Assembly (NCBI GenBank): GCA_035533755.1
Contig: DATLTC010000009.1
Coordinates: 124,001-188,000 of the forward strand
Length of the DNA: 64,000 nt
Source: Gemmatimonadaceae bacterium
Lineage (GTDB): Bacteria > Gemmatimonadota > Gemmatimonadetes > Gemmatimonadales > Gemmatimonadaceae
Direction of reading: 5' to 3'
The position numbers and the translations under genes are program-made. Under the pieces are notes generated by a model. That model saw nothing but the letters and a program-made list of their open reading frames with translations. It ran no database searches and had not been told where the DNA came from. Each line of letters starts with the position of its first letter. Position 1 is the first letter of the stretch. This document shows positions 49,178-56,877 of the stretch, one piece after another.

Positions 49178-49971
49178 ACCGCCACCTCCGGCCCCACGGA
49201 CACGGCGCCGTCACGGGCGGCAAGCGCGGCGCCGAACGCCCCCATCTCCTGCGGGTGCGGCGGCACCAGCACCTCGGCGTGCATCTCCTCGCCCAGCAGC
49301 CGCGCCACGGTGGGGTGGTACGCCACGACGCCGCCCGTGGCCACCACGCGACCGTGCAGCACGTCCATCGCCACCACGCGCTTCACCAGCGAGCGATACG
49401 CCGCCATCGCGAGATCGGCCGGCCGATGCCCGGCCCGGATGAGCGTGAGGAGCTCGGTGCCGGCGAACACGGTGCAGAAGCTGGAAAGCTCCAGAGCCTC
49501 GGTGGACCGCGACGCCAGGTCGTCCAGACCGGCCACGTCGATGCCCAGCCGGAGCGCGATCTCGTCGAGGAAGCTGCCCGTGCCGGCGGCACACTTCCGG
49601 TTCATCCGGTGCGCCAGGCGCTGCCCGTTCGCGTCGAGGCGAATCACCTTGGCGTCCTGGCCGCCGATGTCGATCACGAGCATCGGTCCCTTGACGTAGA
49701 ACGCGGCGCCCCGGCCGTGGCAGTCGAGCTCGGTCCGCGACCCATCGGCGAACGAGACGGTCTGGCGACCGAACCCCGTGGCCCAGATCGCGTGGACGTC
49801 GCTCTGTCCGCCGGGAGCGCGGGCGAGGGCGAGGGCCAACGCCTGCTCGGCGGCGCCGGCGAGGTCGGCGCCCGAGCGCACCACGGCCCGCGCCAGGACG
49901 CGCGCCTCGTCGTCGATGACGACGGCCTTGGTGTTCCACGAGCCGCTGTCCACGCCGACGAAGCGTTTCAT
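49174..49971 (-). CDS. BcrA/BcrD/HgdC-type ATPase, Fe-S activator subunit (second set)
   Basis: 265 residues from ATG 49971. ASKHA-fold ATPase: VGVDSGSWNTKAVV phosphate loop, VIDIGGQDAKVI, and the two bridging-cluster cysteines in NRKCAAGTGSFLDE and SSFCTVFAGTE, then ATGGVVAYHP. Such proteins dimerise around a 4Fe-4S cluster and drive ATP-dependent low-potential electron transfer to a dehydratase or reductase component. All key residues look intact. It overlaps the intact dehydratase-like subunit gene upstream and the ligase downstream. Confidence 0.92.
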   Translation of the reverse strand: MKRFVGVDSGSWNTKAVVIDDEARVLARAVVRSGADLAGAAEQALALALARAPGGQSDVHAIWATGFGRQTVSFADGSRTELDCHGRGAAFYVKGPMLVIDIGGQDAKVIRLDANGQRLAHRMNRKCAAGTGSFLDEIALRLGIDVAGLDDLASRSTEALELSSFCTVFAGTELLTLIRAGHRPADLAMAAYRSLVKRVVAMDVLHGRVVATGGVVAYHPTVARLLGEEMHAEVLVPPHPQEMGAFGAALAARDGAVSVGPEVAV

Positions 49972-51203
49972 GCGCGCGCTCCCGCCGGCCGCGCGTCGGC
50001 CAGTTGCTCCACGAAGCCCTCGACGTTCGTGCGCACCTGCTCGTCGGAGAAACAGCGGAGGTCGTTCACGTCACCGTCGAGCGTGAGGGTCGGGATGCCG
50101 AGTCGCTCGGCGATGCGCCGCGGCATGCCGTAGCGCGTGTTCGAGTTGTTCGGACAGGTACGACAGTCGTGAAAGACGATGCCGTCCACGTCGTACAGCG
50201 AGAGCATGCGCTCGATGTACGCCTCCTTGGCGTCCTCGGAGCGCACGATGAACAGCTCCAGCGACGCGCGCGCCATGGAGCGCATGGGATCGGCAGGGTC
50301 CAGCGCCGAGAAGATCCAACTGTTGCAGTACGTGGACGCGACCACCGCGGTGCGGAACTCCGCGAACAGCGACGACAGCGCGCGCAGGCGTCCCCACACC
50401 GGCATCCCTTCCCAGTACAGGCGGAACGCCTCGCGCGGCACGGCCGCCTGCGCCGCCCGCCCCAGTTCGTCGAGCTCGGCGAGCAGCAGCCGGTAGTAGT
50501 CACACGCCTCGGGCGCGCCGCGCAGGACGACGGCCGGCCCCATGTGGATGGTCCCGTCGAAGAAGGTCAGTGGGGCGGGGTGCCGCGTGGCGGTGCGAAG
50601 GCAGGCTTCCCAGAGGTCGGAACATTCCCGCGACACGCGCACGGCGTCGGCCAGCCGCGTCGCGTCGAGGCGGGATCCCGCCACCGCTTCCAGCGTCGGC
50701 ACGAGCCGCTCGAGTTGCGCCGCGACGCCGTCCACGTCGGTGTCGTACACCTGCTCGATGGCGCGCGGCGACCGCACGCCGATCACGGGCACGTTCCACG
50801 TTCGCCCGTACCACTCGAACCAATCGCGCACGTCGCGGCACTGATTGGTGTTGAAGACGAGCACGTCGGCGCGCGGCGTGCCGCTCAGCCCGAATGCGGC
50901 CAGGGGCGTCTCGCCGGCGAGGTACGCGCCCACGTCGCTGGTGAGGTAGGAGCAGACGTCCTGCGAGTAGCCCTGCGCATGGGCGAGCGGCATGTAGCGG
51001 TTGGCGCTGCGGGCGGCGCCGAGCATGGCCGCGTGGTTCTCCGGAAAGAACACCTGGAAACCGAGGGCCCGGAGCAGTTCCGCCGGCCCCACGCTCGAGC
51101 ACCAGGCCACGGGCGCGGTCTTCCGCTCGGCCGCCTCGCCCACGGCGCGGAAGTAGTGGCCCATCGTGTCCTTCAGCGCCGCCGCGCTCCGGAGGCCGGT
51201 CAT
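49968..51203 (-). CDS. benzoyl-CoA reductase / 2-hydroxyacyl-CoA dehydratase family subunit (second set, cysteines intact)
   Basis: 411 residues from ATG 51203; earlier open frame overlaps the ATPase gene and is not conserved. Family Fe-S ligands are present: Cys84 (SQDVCSYLTSDVG), Cys122 (NTNQCRDVRDWFEWYG) and about Cys347 (HDCRTCPNN), plus Cys35 in WCSSVGPAELL. The subunit should hold the active-site 4Fe-4S cluster. It is a homologue of BcrB/BcrC and HgdA/HgdB; which reaction it serves is not evident. It lies between two ATPase genes and is paired with the fusion protein encoded at 51999-54251. Confidence 0.9.
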   Translation of the reverse strand: MTGLRSAAALKDTMGHYFRAVGEAAERKTAPVAWCSSVGPAELLRALGFQVFFPENHAAMLGAARSANRYMPLAHAQGYSQDVCSYLTSDVGAYLAGETPLAAFGLSGTPRADVLVFNTNQCRDVRDWFEWYGRTWNVPVIGVRSPRAIEQVYDTDVDGVAAQLERLVPTLEAVAGSRLDATRLADAVRVSRECSDLWEACLRTATRHPAPLTFFDGTIHMGPAVVLRGAPEACDYYRLLLAELDELGRAAQAAVPREAFRLYWEGMPVWGRLRALSSLFAEFRTAVVASTYCNSWIFSALDPADPMRSMARASLELFIVRSEDAKEAYIERMLSLYDVDGIVFHDCRTCPNNSNTRYGMPRRIAERLGIPTLTLDGDVNDLRCFSDEQVRTNVEGFVEQLADARPAGARA

Positions 51204-51979
51204 TGCAGCGCCTTGAGCGCGGCGCCGAGCGCCCCGGTGTAGATCGCGTCGGGGACCGCCCGCGCCTCGATTCCCGAGAGCTCCTGTATGGCGTGCAGCA
51301 CGCCGGGGAAGTATTCGACGACGCCGCCGCAGACGACCAGCGGATGCGTGAACCCTCCGATCTCGACGATCCGTTCGGCCACCGAGTGCATGCAGCCGAG
51401 CGCGATCTCCTCCCGGGTGGCGCCCTCGCGCAGCCGCTCGAGCACCTCGCTGGCGGAGAACACCGAGCAGTAGCTGCTCACCGGCGCCGGCGCCGAAGCC
51501 GCTGCGGCAAGCTCCTGGAGTCCCGAGGGCGCGATGTCGAGGTGGCGAGCGGCGAACATCAGGAAGCTGCCGATGCCGACGGCGCAACGGCGCACGCCGT
51601 GCGCGTCGAGACGCCGGCCATCGCCGGCTACGTGCATGACGTGCGGATCGCGCCCGCCGATATCGACCAGCGTCATCGCGTAGGGGGCATGGTGGTACGC
51701 GCCGAGGGCGTGGCAGCACGCCTCAGTGGCCGTCGTCGTGGCATCGCGCACGCAGTTCATCGCGAACCCCGTGGCGCCAATCCCCGCCAGGTCCGCCTGT
51801 TGGAGCTGCGCGTCGTCGAGCGCCGCCGTGAGGACCTCGTAGCTGCACGCCTGGAAATAGCCCCGGGTGGGAGCCACGGCGCGCCCGAGGATCCGGCCGT
51901 CGGCACCGGCGACCACGGCTTTCACGCATTCCGTCCCGACGTCCACGCCGGCGGCGGCCCTGGCTCCTTGTTCCAGCAT
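51200..51979 (-). CDS. divergent BcrA/BcrD-type ATPase subunit (second set)
   Basis: 259 residues from ATG 51979. It keeps the ASKHA fold signs: AGVDVGTECVKAVV, the two cluster cysteines (RRCAVGIGSFL and SSYCSVFSASE) and VVCGGVVEYFPG. It departs from consensus where others have GGQDxK (here GGRDPHV) and CAAGTG (here CAVGIG). It probably pairs with the ATPase encoded at 49174 as a heterodimer, as BcrA and BcrD do. Separated by 19 nt from the fusion gene upstream and overlapping the 411-residue subunit gene by 4 nt. Confidence 0.85.
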   Translation of the reverse strand: MLEQGARAAAGVDVGTECVKAVVAGADGRILGRAVAPTRGYFQACSYEVLTAALDDAQLQQADLAGIGATGFAMNCVRDATTTATEACCHALGAYHHAPYAMTLVDIGGRDPHVMHVAGDGRRLDAHGVRRCAVGIGSFLMFAARHLDIAPSGLQELAAAASAPAPVSSYCSVFSASEVLERLREGATREEIALGCMHSVAERIVEIGGFTHPLVVCGGVVEYFPGVLHAIQELSGIEARAVPDAIYTGALGAALKALQ

Positions 51980-51998
51980 CGAATATGCTCCTCGCCGC

Positions 51999-54251
51999 CT
52001 AGTGGGCGGCCAACCCTTCGACGTGCTGCTCGAGGAAAGCGGACAGCTGACCCTGCAGCCGCTCGGTGGAGAACAGCCGCAGGTCGTGGGAATCGGCTTC
52101 GAGTACGAACGACGGCACCGCGGTCGCGCGCTCCGCTCGCACCGCGAGGCCGAACCGGACATGGCTCGCCTCCGGCGTCGTGCGGCAATCGTGGTAGACC
52201 GCCGCGTCCACGCCATACTCGTCGAACTTGGATGCGAGGTATGCCGTCTTGAACTCTTCCGACCGATTGCCGAACACCCCGGTGTACGCGCGCGCCATGC
52301 TGGCAATCGGATCGTCGCGGTCGAGGCCCGGCAGCACGAACTCCCCGCAGAACGTGGAGGCCACGATCGCCACGCCGGCGTCGGCGAACAGCCGCGACAG
52401 GGGCCGCAGCGCGCACCAGATCGGCGGGCCGTCCCAGTAGAAGCGATGCGTCTCGTTGGGGACGGCACCGATGCCCCGAGCCACCCGATCCTCCAACTCG
52501 TCCTTCAACTCCCGGTAGTACGACACCGCCGCCGGCGTGCCGCGCAGCAGCACCATCGGCGCGAGATGGACCACCGCGTCGAAGAAGGTCATCGGCGCGG
52601 GCACGGCGCGGGCGAGCGCGAGGATGTCGTCCCAGAGGGTGCTGGCGTCGCCGCTGTACCCGACCGTCTCGCTCAGACGATCCATCTCGAGCGTGCGGCC
52701 GGTGGATCGCTCGAGCCGCGACACGAGCCGGAGCAGTTGGTCCACCCCGGCGTCCACGTCGATCGGCTCCAGTTCGTGCAGCGCCGGCGGGGGGTGGAGC
52801 CCGTCCACCGGCACATCGTAGTGCGACCCATAGAACTCGAACCAGCGGAGCAGTTGATGGCCCGTGTTGGTGCTGTACACCACGACGTCCGGGCGTGGGA
52901 CCCCGGAGATGCCGTGCGCCGCGACGAGCGGGCTCGTGCCCTCGAGCAGCGCGCCGACGTCGGCCCGCATCGCCGAACTGGCGAACTGCGACAGGCCGTG
53001 GGCCGTGGCGCGCGCGATCGCGTGCCCGCCCTGGCGGGTGGCCGCGATGAGCGCCGCATGATTCTCCGGGAAATACGGCGCGATGCCCAATGCGCGCACG
53101 ATCTCCACCGGGCCCAGTGCCGAGCACGCCGCCACGAGACGCGACGGATCGGCCGAGGCCGCCGCGAGATCCCGATAGTAGGCGCGCATGAGCTCTTTGA
53201 GGCGACGGGTGCTCTCGAGCGGCGGCCCGCTGGGCGTCATCCCGCCGTCCGCGCCGCGCAGCATCGGCGCGCCCGCCATCGGCGGATGGTCCAGCCCGAG
53301 GCGGACGGCGATGGCCTGCTTGTTCAGGAATTTCTGGCGTTCGCGGGAATGGATGAAATCGACGATGGCCCGGTTGTGCGGCGCGGTCAGCCCGAGACGC
53401 GCGGCCTCGTCCGCCACCGCGCCGTTCAGGGCGTCGACTTCCGTGCGCTTGCCGCGCGAGAGATCCTGCCACATGGACGGGCGGTTCTTGCCCAGCGCCT
53501 TGAGCGAGCCGATGATCGGCCGGAACGGATCCTCCTCGTCCACGATCGGAATGCCTCGCGCCCGCATCACGGCGATGATCTCGCCGCAGAGATCGCGCAT
53601 GAACGCCATCAGGTGCTCGTCGGCCAGCATCTCGCGGCACGTGAGGCCGGTGAGCGCCGAGGTGGGATTCACGACCGCATTGTGCAGCAGCTTCTGCCAG
53701 ATCGCATGGTCCACGTGGGGCACGACCTCCGTGGCCATGCCGGCGGTGCGGAACACTTCGGCGATGGCCTCGATCTGCGCCCGGTCGGCACCGCCGAACG
53801 GAGCGATCTGGATCGGTTTGATGCCCGCCCGATAGTTGAGCCGCCGCGGCCCCGCATGCTGGATGCTGTGATATGTGATGCCGCAGAGCACACGCTCGCC
53901 GCCCACGAGCCCGGCGATCTTCTCGGCGTTACCGATCCCGTTCTGGAGCGAGAGGAACAGCGTCCGGGGGCCGCACGCCGGCAACACCGACCGGACCGCG
54001 TCCTCGGTCTCGTACGTCTTCACGGCCACGAACACCAGATCGAACGGCGCCAGGCCGTCCACGGTCGAGACCACGAACACCGGCACGCACACCTCTTCCT
54101 CGCCCATCCGGCTGACGAGCAATCCGGCGTCGTTCAACAACGCCGCCCGCGCCGTGTTCACCTCGAGCAGGGCCACGTCCTCGCCGGCGCGCGTCAGGTT
54201 GGCGCCCACGAGTCCGCCAAGGGCCCCGGCTCCGACGATCAGGGTTCGCAT
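51999..54251 (-). CDS. fusion: ketopantoate-reductase-family dehydrogenase + BcrB/HgdB-like subunit lacking cluster cysteines
   Basis: 750 residues from ATG 54251 in one unbroken frame. Residues 1-310 form a complete ketopantoate-reductase-family enzyme: NAD(P) loop VGAGALGG, LQNGIGN, catalytic Lys187 in WQKLLHNAVVNPTSAL and the GKRTEVDALNGAV region. Residues about 350-750 align along their length with the 411-residue subunit (AYYRDLAAA, CSALGPVEIVRALG, FPENHAAL, WFEFYG, YHDCRT). Two of three cluster cysteines are lost: SQFASSAM replaces the DVCSY cysteine and NTGHQ the NQC cysteine; only Cys689 of HDC remains. The dehydrogenase family includes D-2-hydroxyacid dehydrogenases, which fits a link to 2-hydroxyacyl-CoA chemistry. 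Function not established. Confidence 0.88.
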   Translation of the reverse strand: MRTLIVGAGALGGLVGANLTRAGEDVALLEVNTARAALLNDAGLLVSRMGEEEVCVPVFVVSTVDGLAPFDLVFVAVKTYETEDAVRSVLPACGPRTLFLSLQNGIGNAEKIAGLVGGERVLCGITYHSIQHAGPRRLNYRAGIKPIQIAPFGGADRAQIEAIAEVFRTAGMATEVVPHVDHAIWQKLLHNAVVNPTSALTGLTCREMLADEHLMAFMRDLCGEIIAVMRARGIPIVDEEDPFRPIIGSLKALGKNRPSMWQDLSRGKRTEVDALNGAVADEAARLGLTAPHNRAIVDFIHSRERQKFLNKQAIAVRLGLDHPPMAGAPMLRGADGGMTPSGPPLESTRRLKELMRAYYRDLAAASADPSRLVAACSALGPVEIVRALGIAPYFPENHAALIAATRQGGHAIARATAHGLSQFASSAMRADVGALLEGTSPLVAAHGISGVPRPDVVVYSTNTGHQLLRWFEFYGSHYDVPVDGLHPPPALHELEPIDVDAGVDQLLRLVSRLERSTGRTLEMDRLSETVGYSGDASTLWDDILALARAVPAPMTFFDAVVHLAPMVLLRGTPAAVSYYRELKDELEDRVARGIGAVPNETHRFYWDGPPIWCALRPLSRLFADAGVAIVASTFCGEFVLPGLDRDDPIASMARAYTGVFGNRSEEFKTAYLASKFDEYGVDAAVYHDCRTTPEASHVRFGLAVRAERATAVPSFVLEADSHDLRLFSTERLQGQLSAFLEQHVEGLAAH

Positions 54252-54285
54252 GCTCGCTGGCCTCCCGCGGCGCCCGTGGCGCCGC

Positions 54286-55071
54286 TCAGCGGTTGTGCCA
54301 TACGGGCCTCCGCTTCTCAAAGAATGACGCGATCCCCTCACCGACATCGTCCAGCGCCATCAGCTCGTTCAGGAACACGTGCTCGGCTTCGAGCCGCCCC
54401 GCCTCGAACGGCCGCCCCTGCAACTCCCGCACGAGCCGCACGTTCAGGCGCATCACGGCCGGGCTCGCCCGCCGGAGCTCCCCGAGTACCGACGCCAGCT
54501 TGTCGGCCAACTCCGCGGGTGGCACGACATGTGACACCAGCCCCATCGCCGCCATCTCGGCGGCCGTGTACGCGTGCCCCGTGCTCGTGATCTCGATGGC
54601 GCGAGCCGGCCCCACGCGCGCCGACAGCCACGACACCCCCACGGGCGCGAAGAATCCCAGTCGGATCTCGGGCTGGCCGAACGTGGCCTTCGTGCTCGCA
54701 ATGAGGATGTCGGCCATGAGCGCGAGTTCGAACCCGGCACCCAGAGCGGCGCCGTCCACGGCCATCACGATCGGCAGTTCACAGGCGCCGAACGCCGCGA
54801 ACAGGCGGCTGAACGCCGCGATCATCACCGGCGCGTTCTCCGGCCGGTGCTCGCCCACGTCGGCGCCCGCCGAGAACGCGGTGCCGGTGGCCGTTACGGA
54901 GAGCGCGACCACGGCGCGGTCCGCCTGCGCGCGCTCCACGGCCGTGGCGAGATCTGCCATCACGGCCGCGGTCAGAATATTGAGGGGCGGGGCGTCGAGC
55001 GTGACGTGCGCGATGGCGTCGCGCACCTCGTATTGCACCGTCGTCTGGATCTGCGCCGTGGAGGCCGCCAT
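54286..55071 (-). CDS. dch: crotonase-family hydratase, probable cyclohexa-1,5-diene-1-carbonyl-CoA hydratase
   Basis: 261 residues from ATG 55071. The oxyanion-hole motifs FSAGADVGEH and VDGAALGAGFELALMADI, with FGQPEIRLGFFAPVGVSWL, match the dienoyl-CoA hydratase (Dch/BamR) style rather than short-chain enoyl-CoA hydratase. It would hydrate the product of benzoyl-CoA reductase to 6-hydroxycyclohex-1-ene-1-carbonyl-CoA, the substrate of Had. It sits in the operon between the SDR and the fusion gene. The assignment rests on motif likeness and context; an ordinary enoyl-CoA hydratase is the alternative. Confidence 0.75.
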   Translation of the reverse strand: MAASTAQIQTTVQYEVRDAIAHVTLDAPPLNILTAAVMADLATAVERAQADRAVVALSVTATGTAFSAGADVGEHRPENAPVMIAAFSRLFAAFGACELPIVMAVDGAALGAGFELALMADILIASTKATFGQPEIRLGFFAPVGVSWLSARVGPARAIEITSTGHAYTAAEMAAMGLVSHVVPPAELADKLASVLGELRRASPAVMRLNVRLVRELQGRPFEAGRLEAEHVFLNELMALDDVGEGIASFFEKRRPVWHNR

Positions 55072-55097
55072 GTGTTCGCTCCCGCCGCGCGCCGCGG

Positions 55098-55847
55098 CTA
55101 GATGTACTGGCCTCCATCGACCTTCATCACCGTGCCCGTTATGTGCCGGGCGCGCGCCGAGCAGAGGAACGCGACCGCCTGCGCCACGTCCTCCGGCTCC
55201 GCCACCCGGCCCAGCGCCGATTCCCGTTTGGCGTTCTCCACGACCTCCGCCGGCAGGCTCGCGGTCATCTCGGTGCGCACCAGCCCCGGCGCCACGCAGT
55301 TCGCCGTCACACCGGCGCTGCCCAGCTCGCGGGCCAGCGTCTTGGTGAGGGCGATGACCCCCGCCTTGGACGCGGCGTAGTTGGCCTGGCCGAACTTGCC
55401 GCGCAGCCCGTTGATGCTCGCCATCGTCACGATGCGCCCATGCTTCTGTGCGCGAAGCGCCGGCGCGATCGCGCGGCAGTAGGCAAAGCACCCCTTCAGA
55501 TTGACGCCGAGCACTTCATCCCACTGCGCCTCGGTCATCTTCCAGACCACGGCATCCCGGGCCACGCCGGCGTTGGCAACGAGGATGTCGACACGCCCGA
55601 ACTCCTGCAGCGCGGCCGCCACACACCGTTCCGCGGCGCCGACGTCCGAGACGTCGGCTTCGAGGGCGATCGCGCGCCCGCCGCCGGCGCGGATGGCATC
55701 CGCCACCGCCCGCGCCTCCTCGAATGCGCCGGCGTCCACGAGGGCCACGTGGCACCCCTCGCCGGCCAACGCCTGCGCCACCGCGGCCCCGATGCCGCGC
55801 CCGCCGCCGGTGATGACCGCGGTCTGTCCCGCCAGTTCCAGGTCCAT
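55098..55847 (-). CDS. short-chain dehydrogenase/reductase (FabG-like)
   Basis: 249 residues from ATG 55847. Classical SDR: TGGGRGIG cofactor loop, NAGV, the catalytic serine in TMASINGLRG, the YAASKAG tyrosine-lysine pair and a C-terminal VDGGQYI. An aspartate-like residue after the second strand (LVDAG) favours NAD(H). In this operon it could be the 3-hydroxypimeloyl-CoA dehydrogenase acting between the ring hydrolase and the thiolase; other 3-hydroxyacyl substrates are possible. Confidence 0.85.
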   Translation of the reverse strand: MDLELAGQTAVITGGGRGIGAAVAQALAGEGCHVALVDAGAFEEARAVADAIRAGGGRAIALEADVSDVGAAERCVAAALQEFGRVDILVANAGVARDAVVWKMTEAQWDEVLGVNLKGCFAYCRAIAPALRAQKHGRIVTMASINGLRGKFGQANYAASKAGVIALTKTLARELGSAGVTANCVAPGLVRTEMTASLPAEVVENAKRESALGRVAEPEDVAQAVAFLCSARARHITGTVMKVDGGQYI

Positions 55848-55861
55848 CGCGCTCCCGGTGG

Positions 55862-56845
55862 TCAGGCGCCCTGGGCGCCGTTCAGCTTCGCGCCGCACTG
55901 CCCGCAGAATTCGAACGCGGCGGGAATTCCCTTGGCGCCGCATTGGGCACAGGTGTGCTCGTACGGGCCCCACAGGAACTCGCTGCTCCCCCCGTCGGCC
56001 GCCCGGCTGCGGATGCCGCGGTAGTCGATCTTCCGCTTCTCGACGAAGGCCTGCATGCCCTCGTAGGGCTCGAGCGTGGTGAAGTGCGTGGACAGCCAGT
56101 CGCGCGCGTGGCCGATGGTGGCAAACCACGCCGCCTCCTTCCAGTAGTTCACCTGCTGCTTGGTGTAGCGCGTGCATTCGGGGAAGGTGTTCAGCAGCTT
56201 CTGCGCCAACTCGTTCACCGTGTCGTCCAGCTTCGCCCGCGGCACCACCCGGTTCACGAGGCCCCACTCCAGGGCCTGCGCGGCCGGGATGCGGGGGTTG
56301 AGAAAGAGCATCTCCCGCGCGCGACGATCGCCCACGTGGATGGACAACCACTGCGTGGCGCCACCGGCGGCGACGCTCCCCACGCTGGTGCCGACCTGGC
56401 CCAGGTAGCAGTCGTCGGCCATCACGGCGAGGTCGCAGGCGAGCTGCGACTCGTTGCCGCCGCCCACCGCGATCCCATTGATCCGGGCGATCGTCACCTT
56501 GCCATTGCGGAAGATCGACTCGATGTAGCGGCTGAACAGGCCCATGTACTTGAAGTAGTCGTGCGGCCGCTTGGTGTAGACCGACGCATACTCCTTCACG
56601 TCGCCGCCGGTGCAGAACGCCTTCTCCCCGGCGCCGGTGTACACGATCACCCCCACCTGGTCGTCCTGCGATGCGTCGTCGAACGCGCGGATCAACTCCC
56701 GCAGCGTGTCGGTGGTGTACGCGTTGTACGCCTCGGGGCGGTTGATCGTGATCCGGGCAACGAAGTCCTTCTTGTCGTAGAGAATGTCCTTGAAGTCCAG
56801 GCTGCGAGGCGACTTCGAGGTGAAATAGTCGATCAGCGAGGTCAT
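55862..56845 (-). CDS. oah: 6-oxocyclohex-1-ene-1-carbonyl-CoA hydrolase (ring-opening), with C-terminal zinc ribbon
   Basis: 327 residues from ATG 56845 (MTSLIDYFTSKSPRSLDFKD); upstream codons in frame overlap the thiolase end. This crotonase-family hydrolase hydrates and cleaves the alicyclic ring to 3-hydroxypimeloyl-CoA and is the marker enzyme (BamA/Oah) for anaerobic aromatic degradation. Diagnostic stretches are TGGDVKEYASVYTKRPHDYF, GIAVGGGNESQLACDLAVM and VGTSVGSVAAGGATQWL. The last about 35 residues add two CxxC pairs (CAQCGAKG and CGQCGAK), a zinc ribbon. Confidence 0.95.
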   Translation of the reverse strand: MTSLIDYFTSKSPRSLDFKDILYDKKDFVARITINRPEAYNAYTTDTLRELIRAFDDASQDDQVGVIVYTGAGEKAFCTGGDVKEYASVYTKRPHDYFKYMGLFSRYIESIFRNGKVTIARINGIAVGGGNESQLACDLAVMADDCYLGQVGTSVGSVAAGGATQWLSIHVGDRRAREMLFLNPRIPAAQALEWGLVNRVVPRAKLDDTVNELAQKLLNTFPECTRYTKQQVNYWKEAAWFATIGHARDWLSTHFTTLEPYEGMQAFVEKRKIDYRGIRSRAADGGSSEFLWGPYEHTCAQCGAKGIPAAFEFCGQCGAKLNGAQGA

Positions 56846-56877
56846 GGGTTGGCTCTGGTTGATGTCATGCCGGCCGC

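Noticed and set aside
49174-51979. Simple 2-hydroxyglutaryl-CoA dehydratase with its activator
   Set aside because: Two different ATPases and two unlike large subunits do not fit a homodimeric activator; kept open as an alternative only in broad sense.
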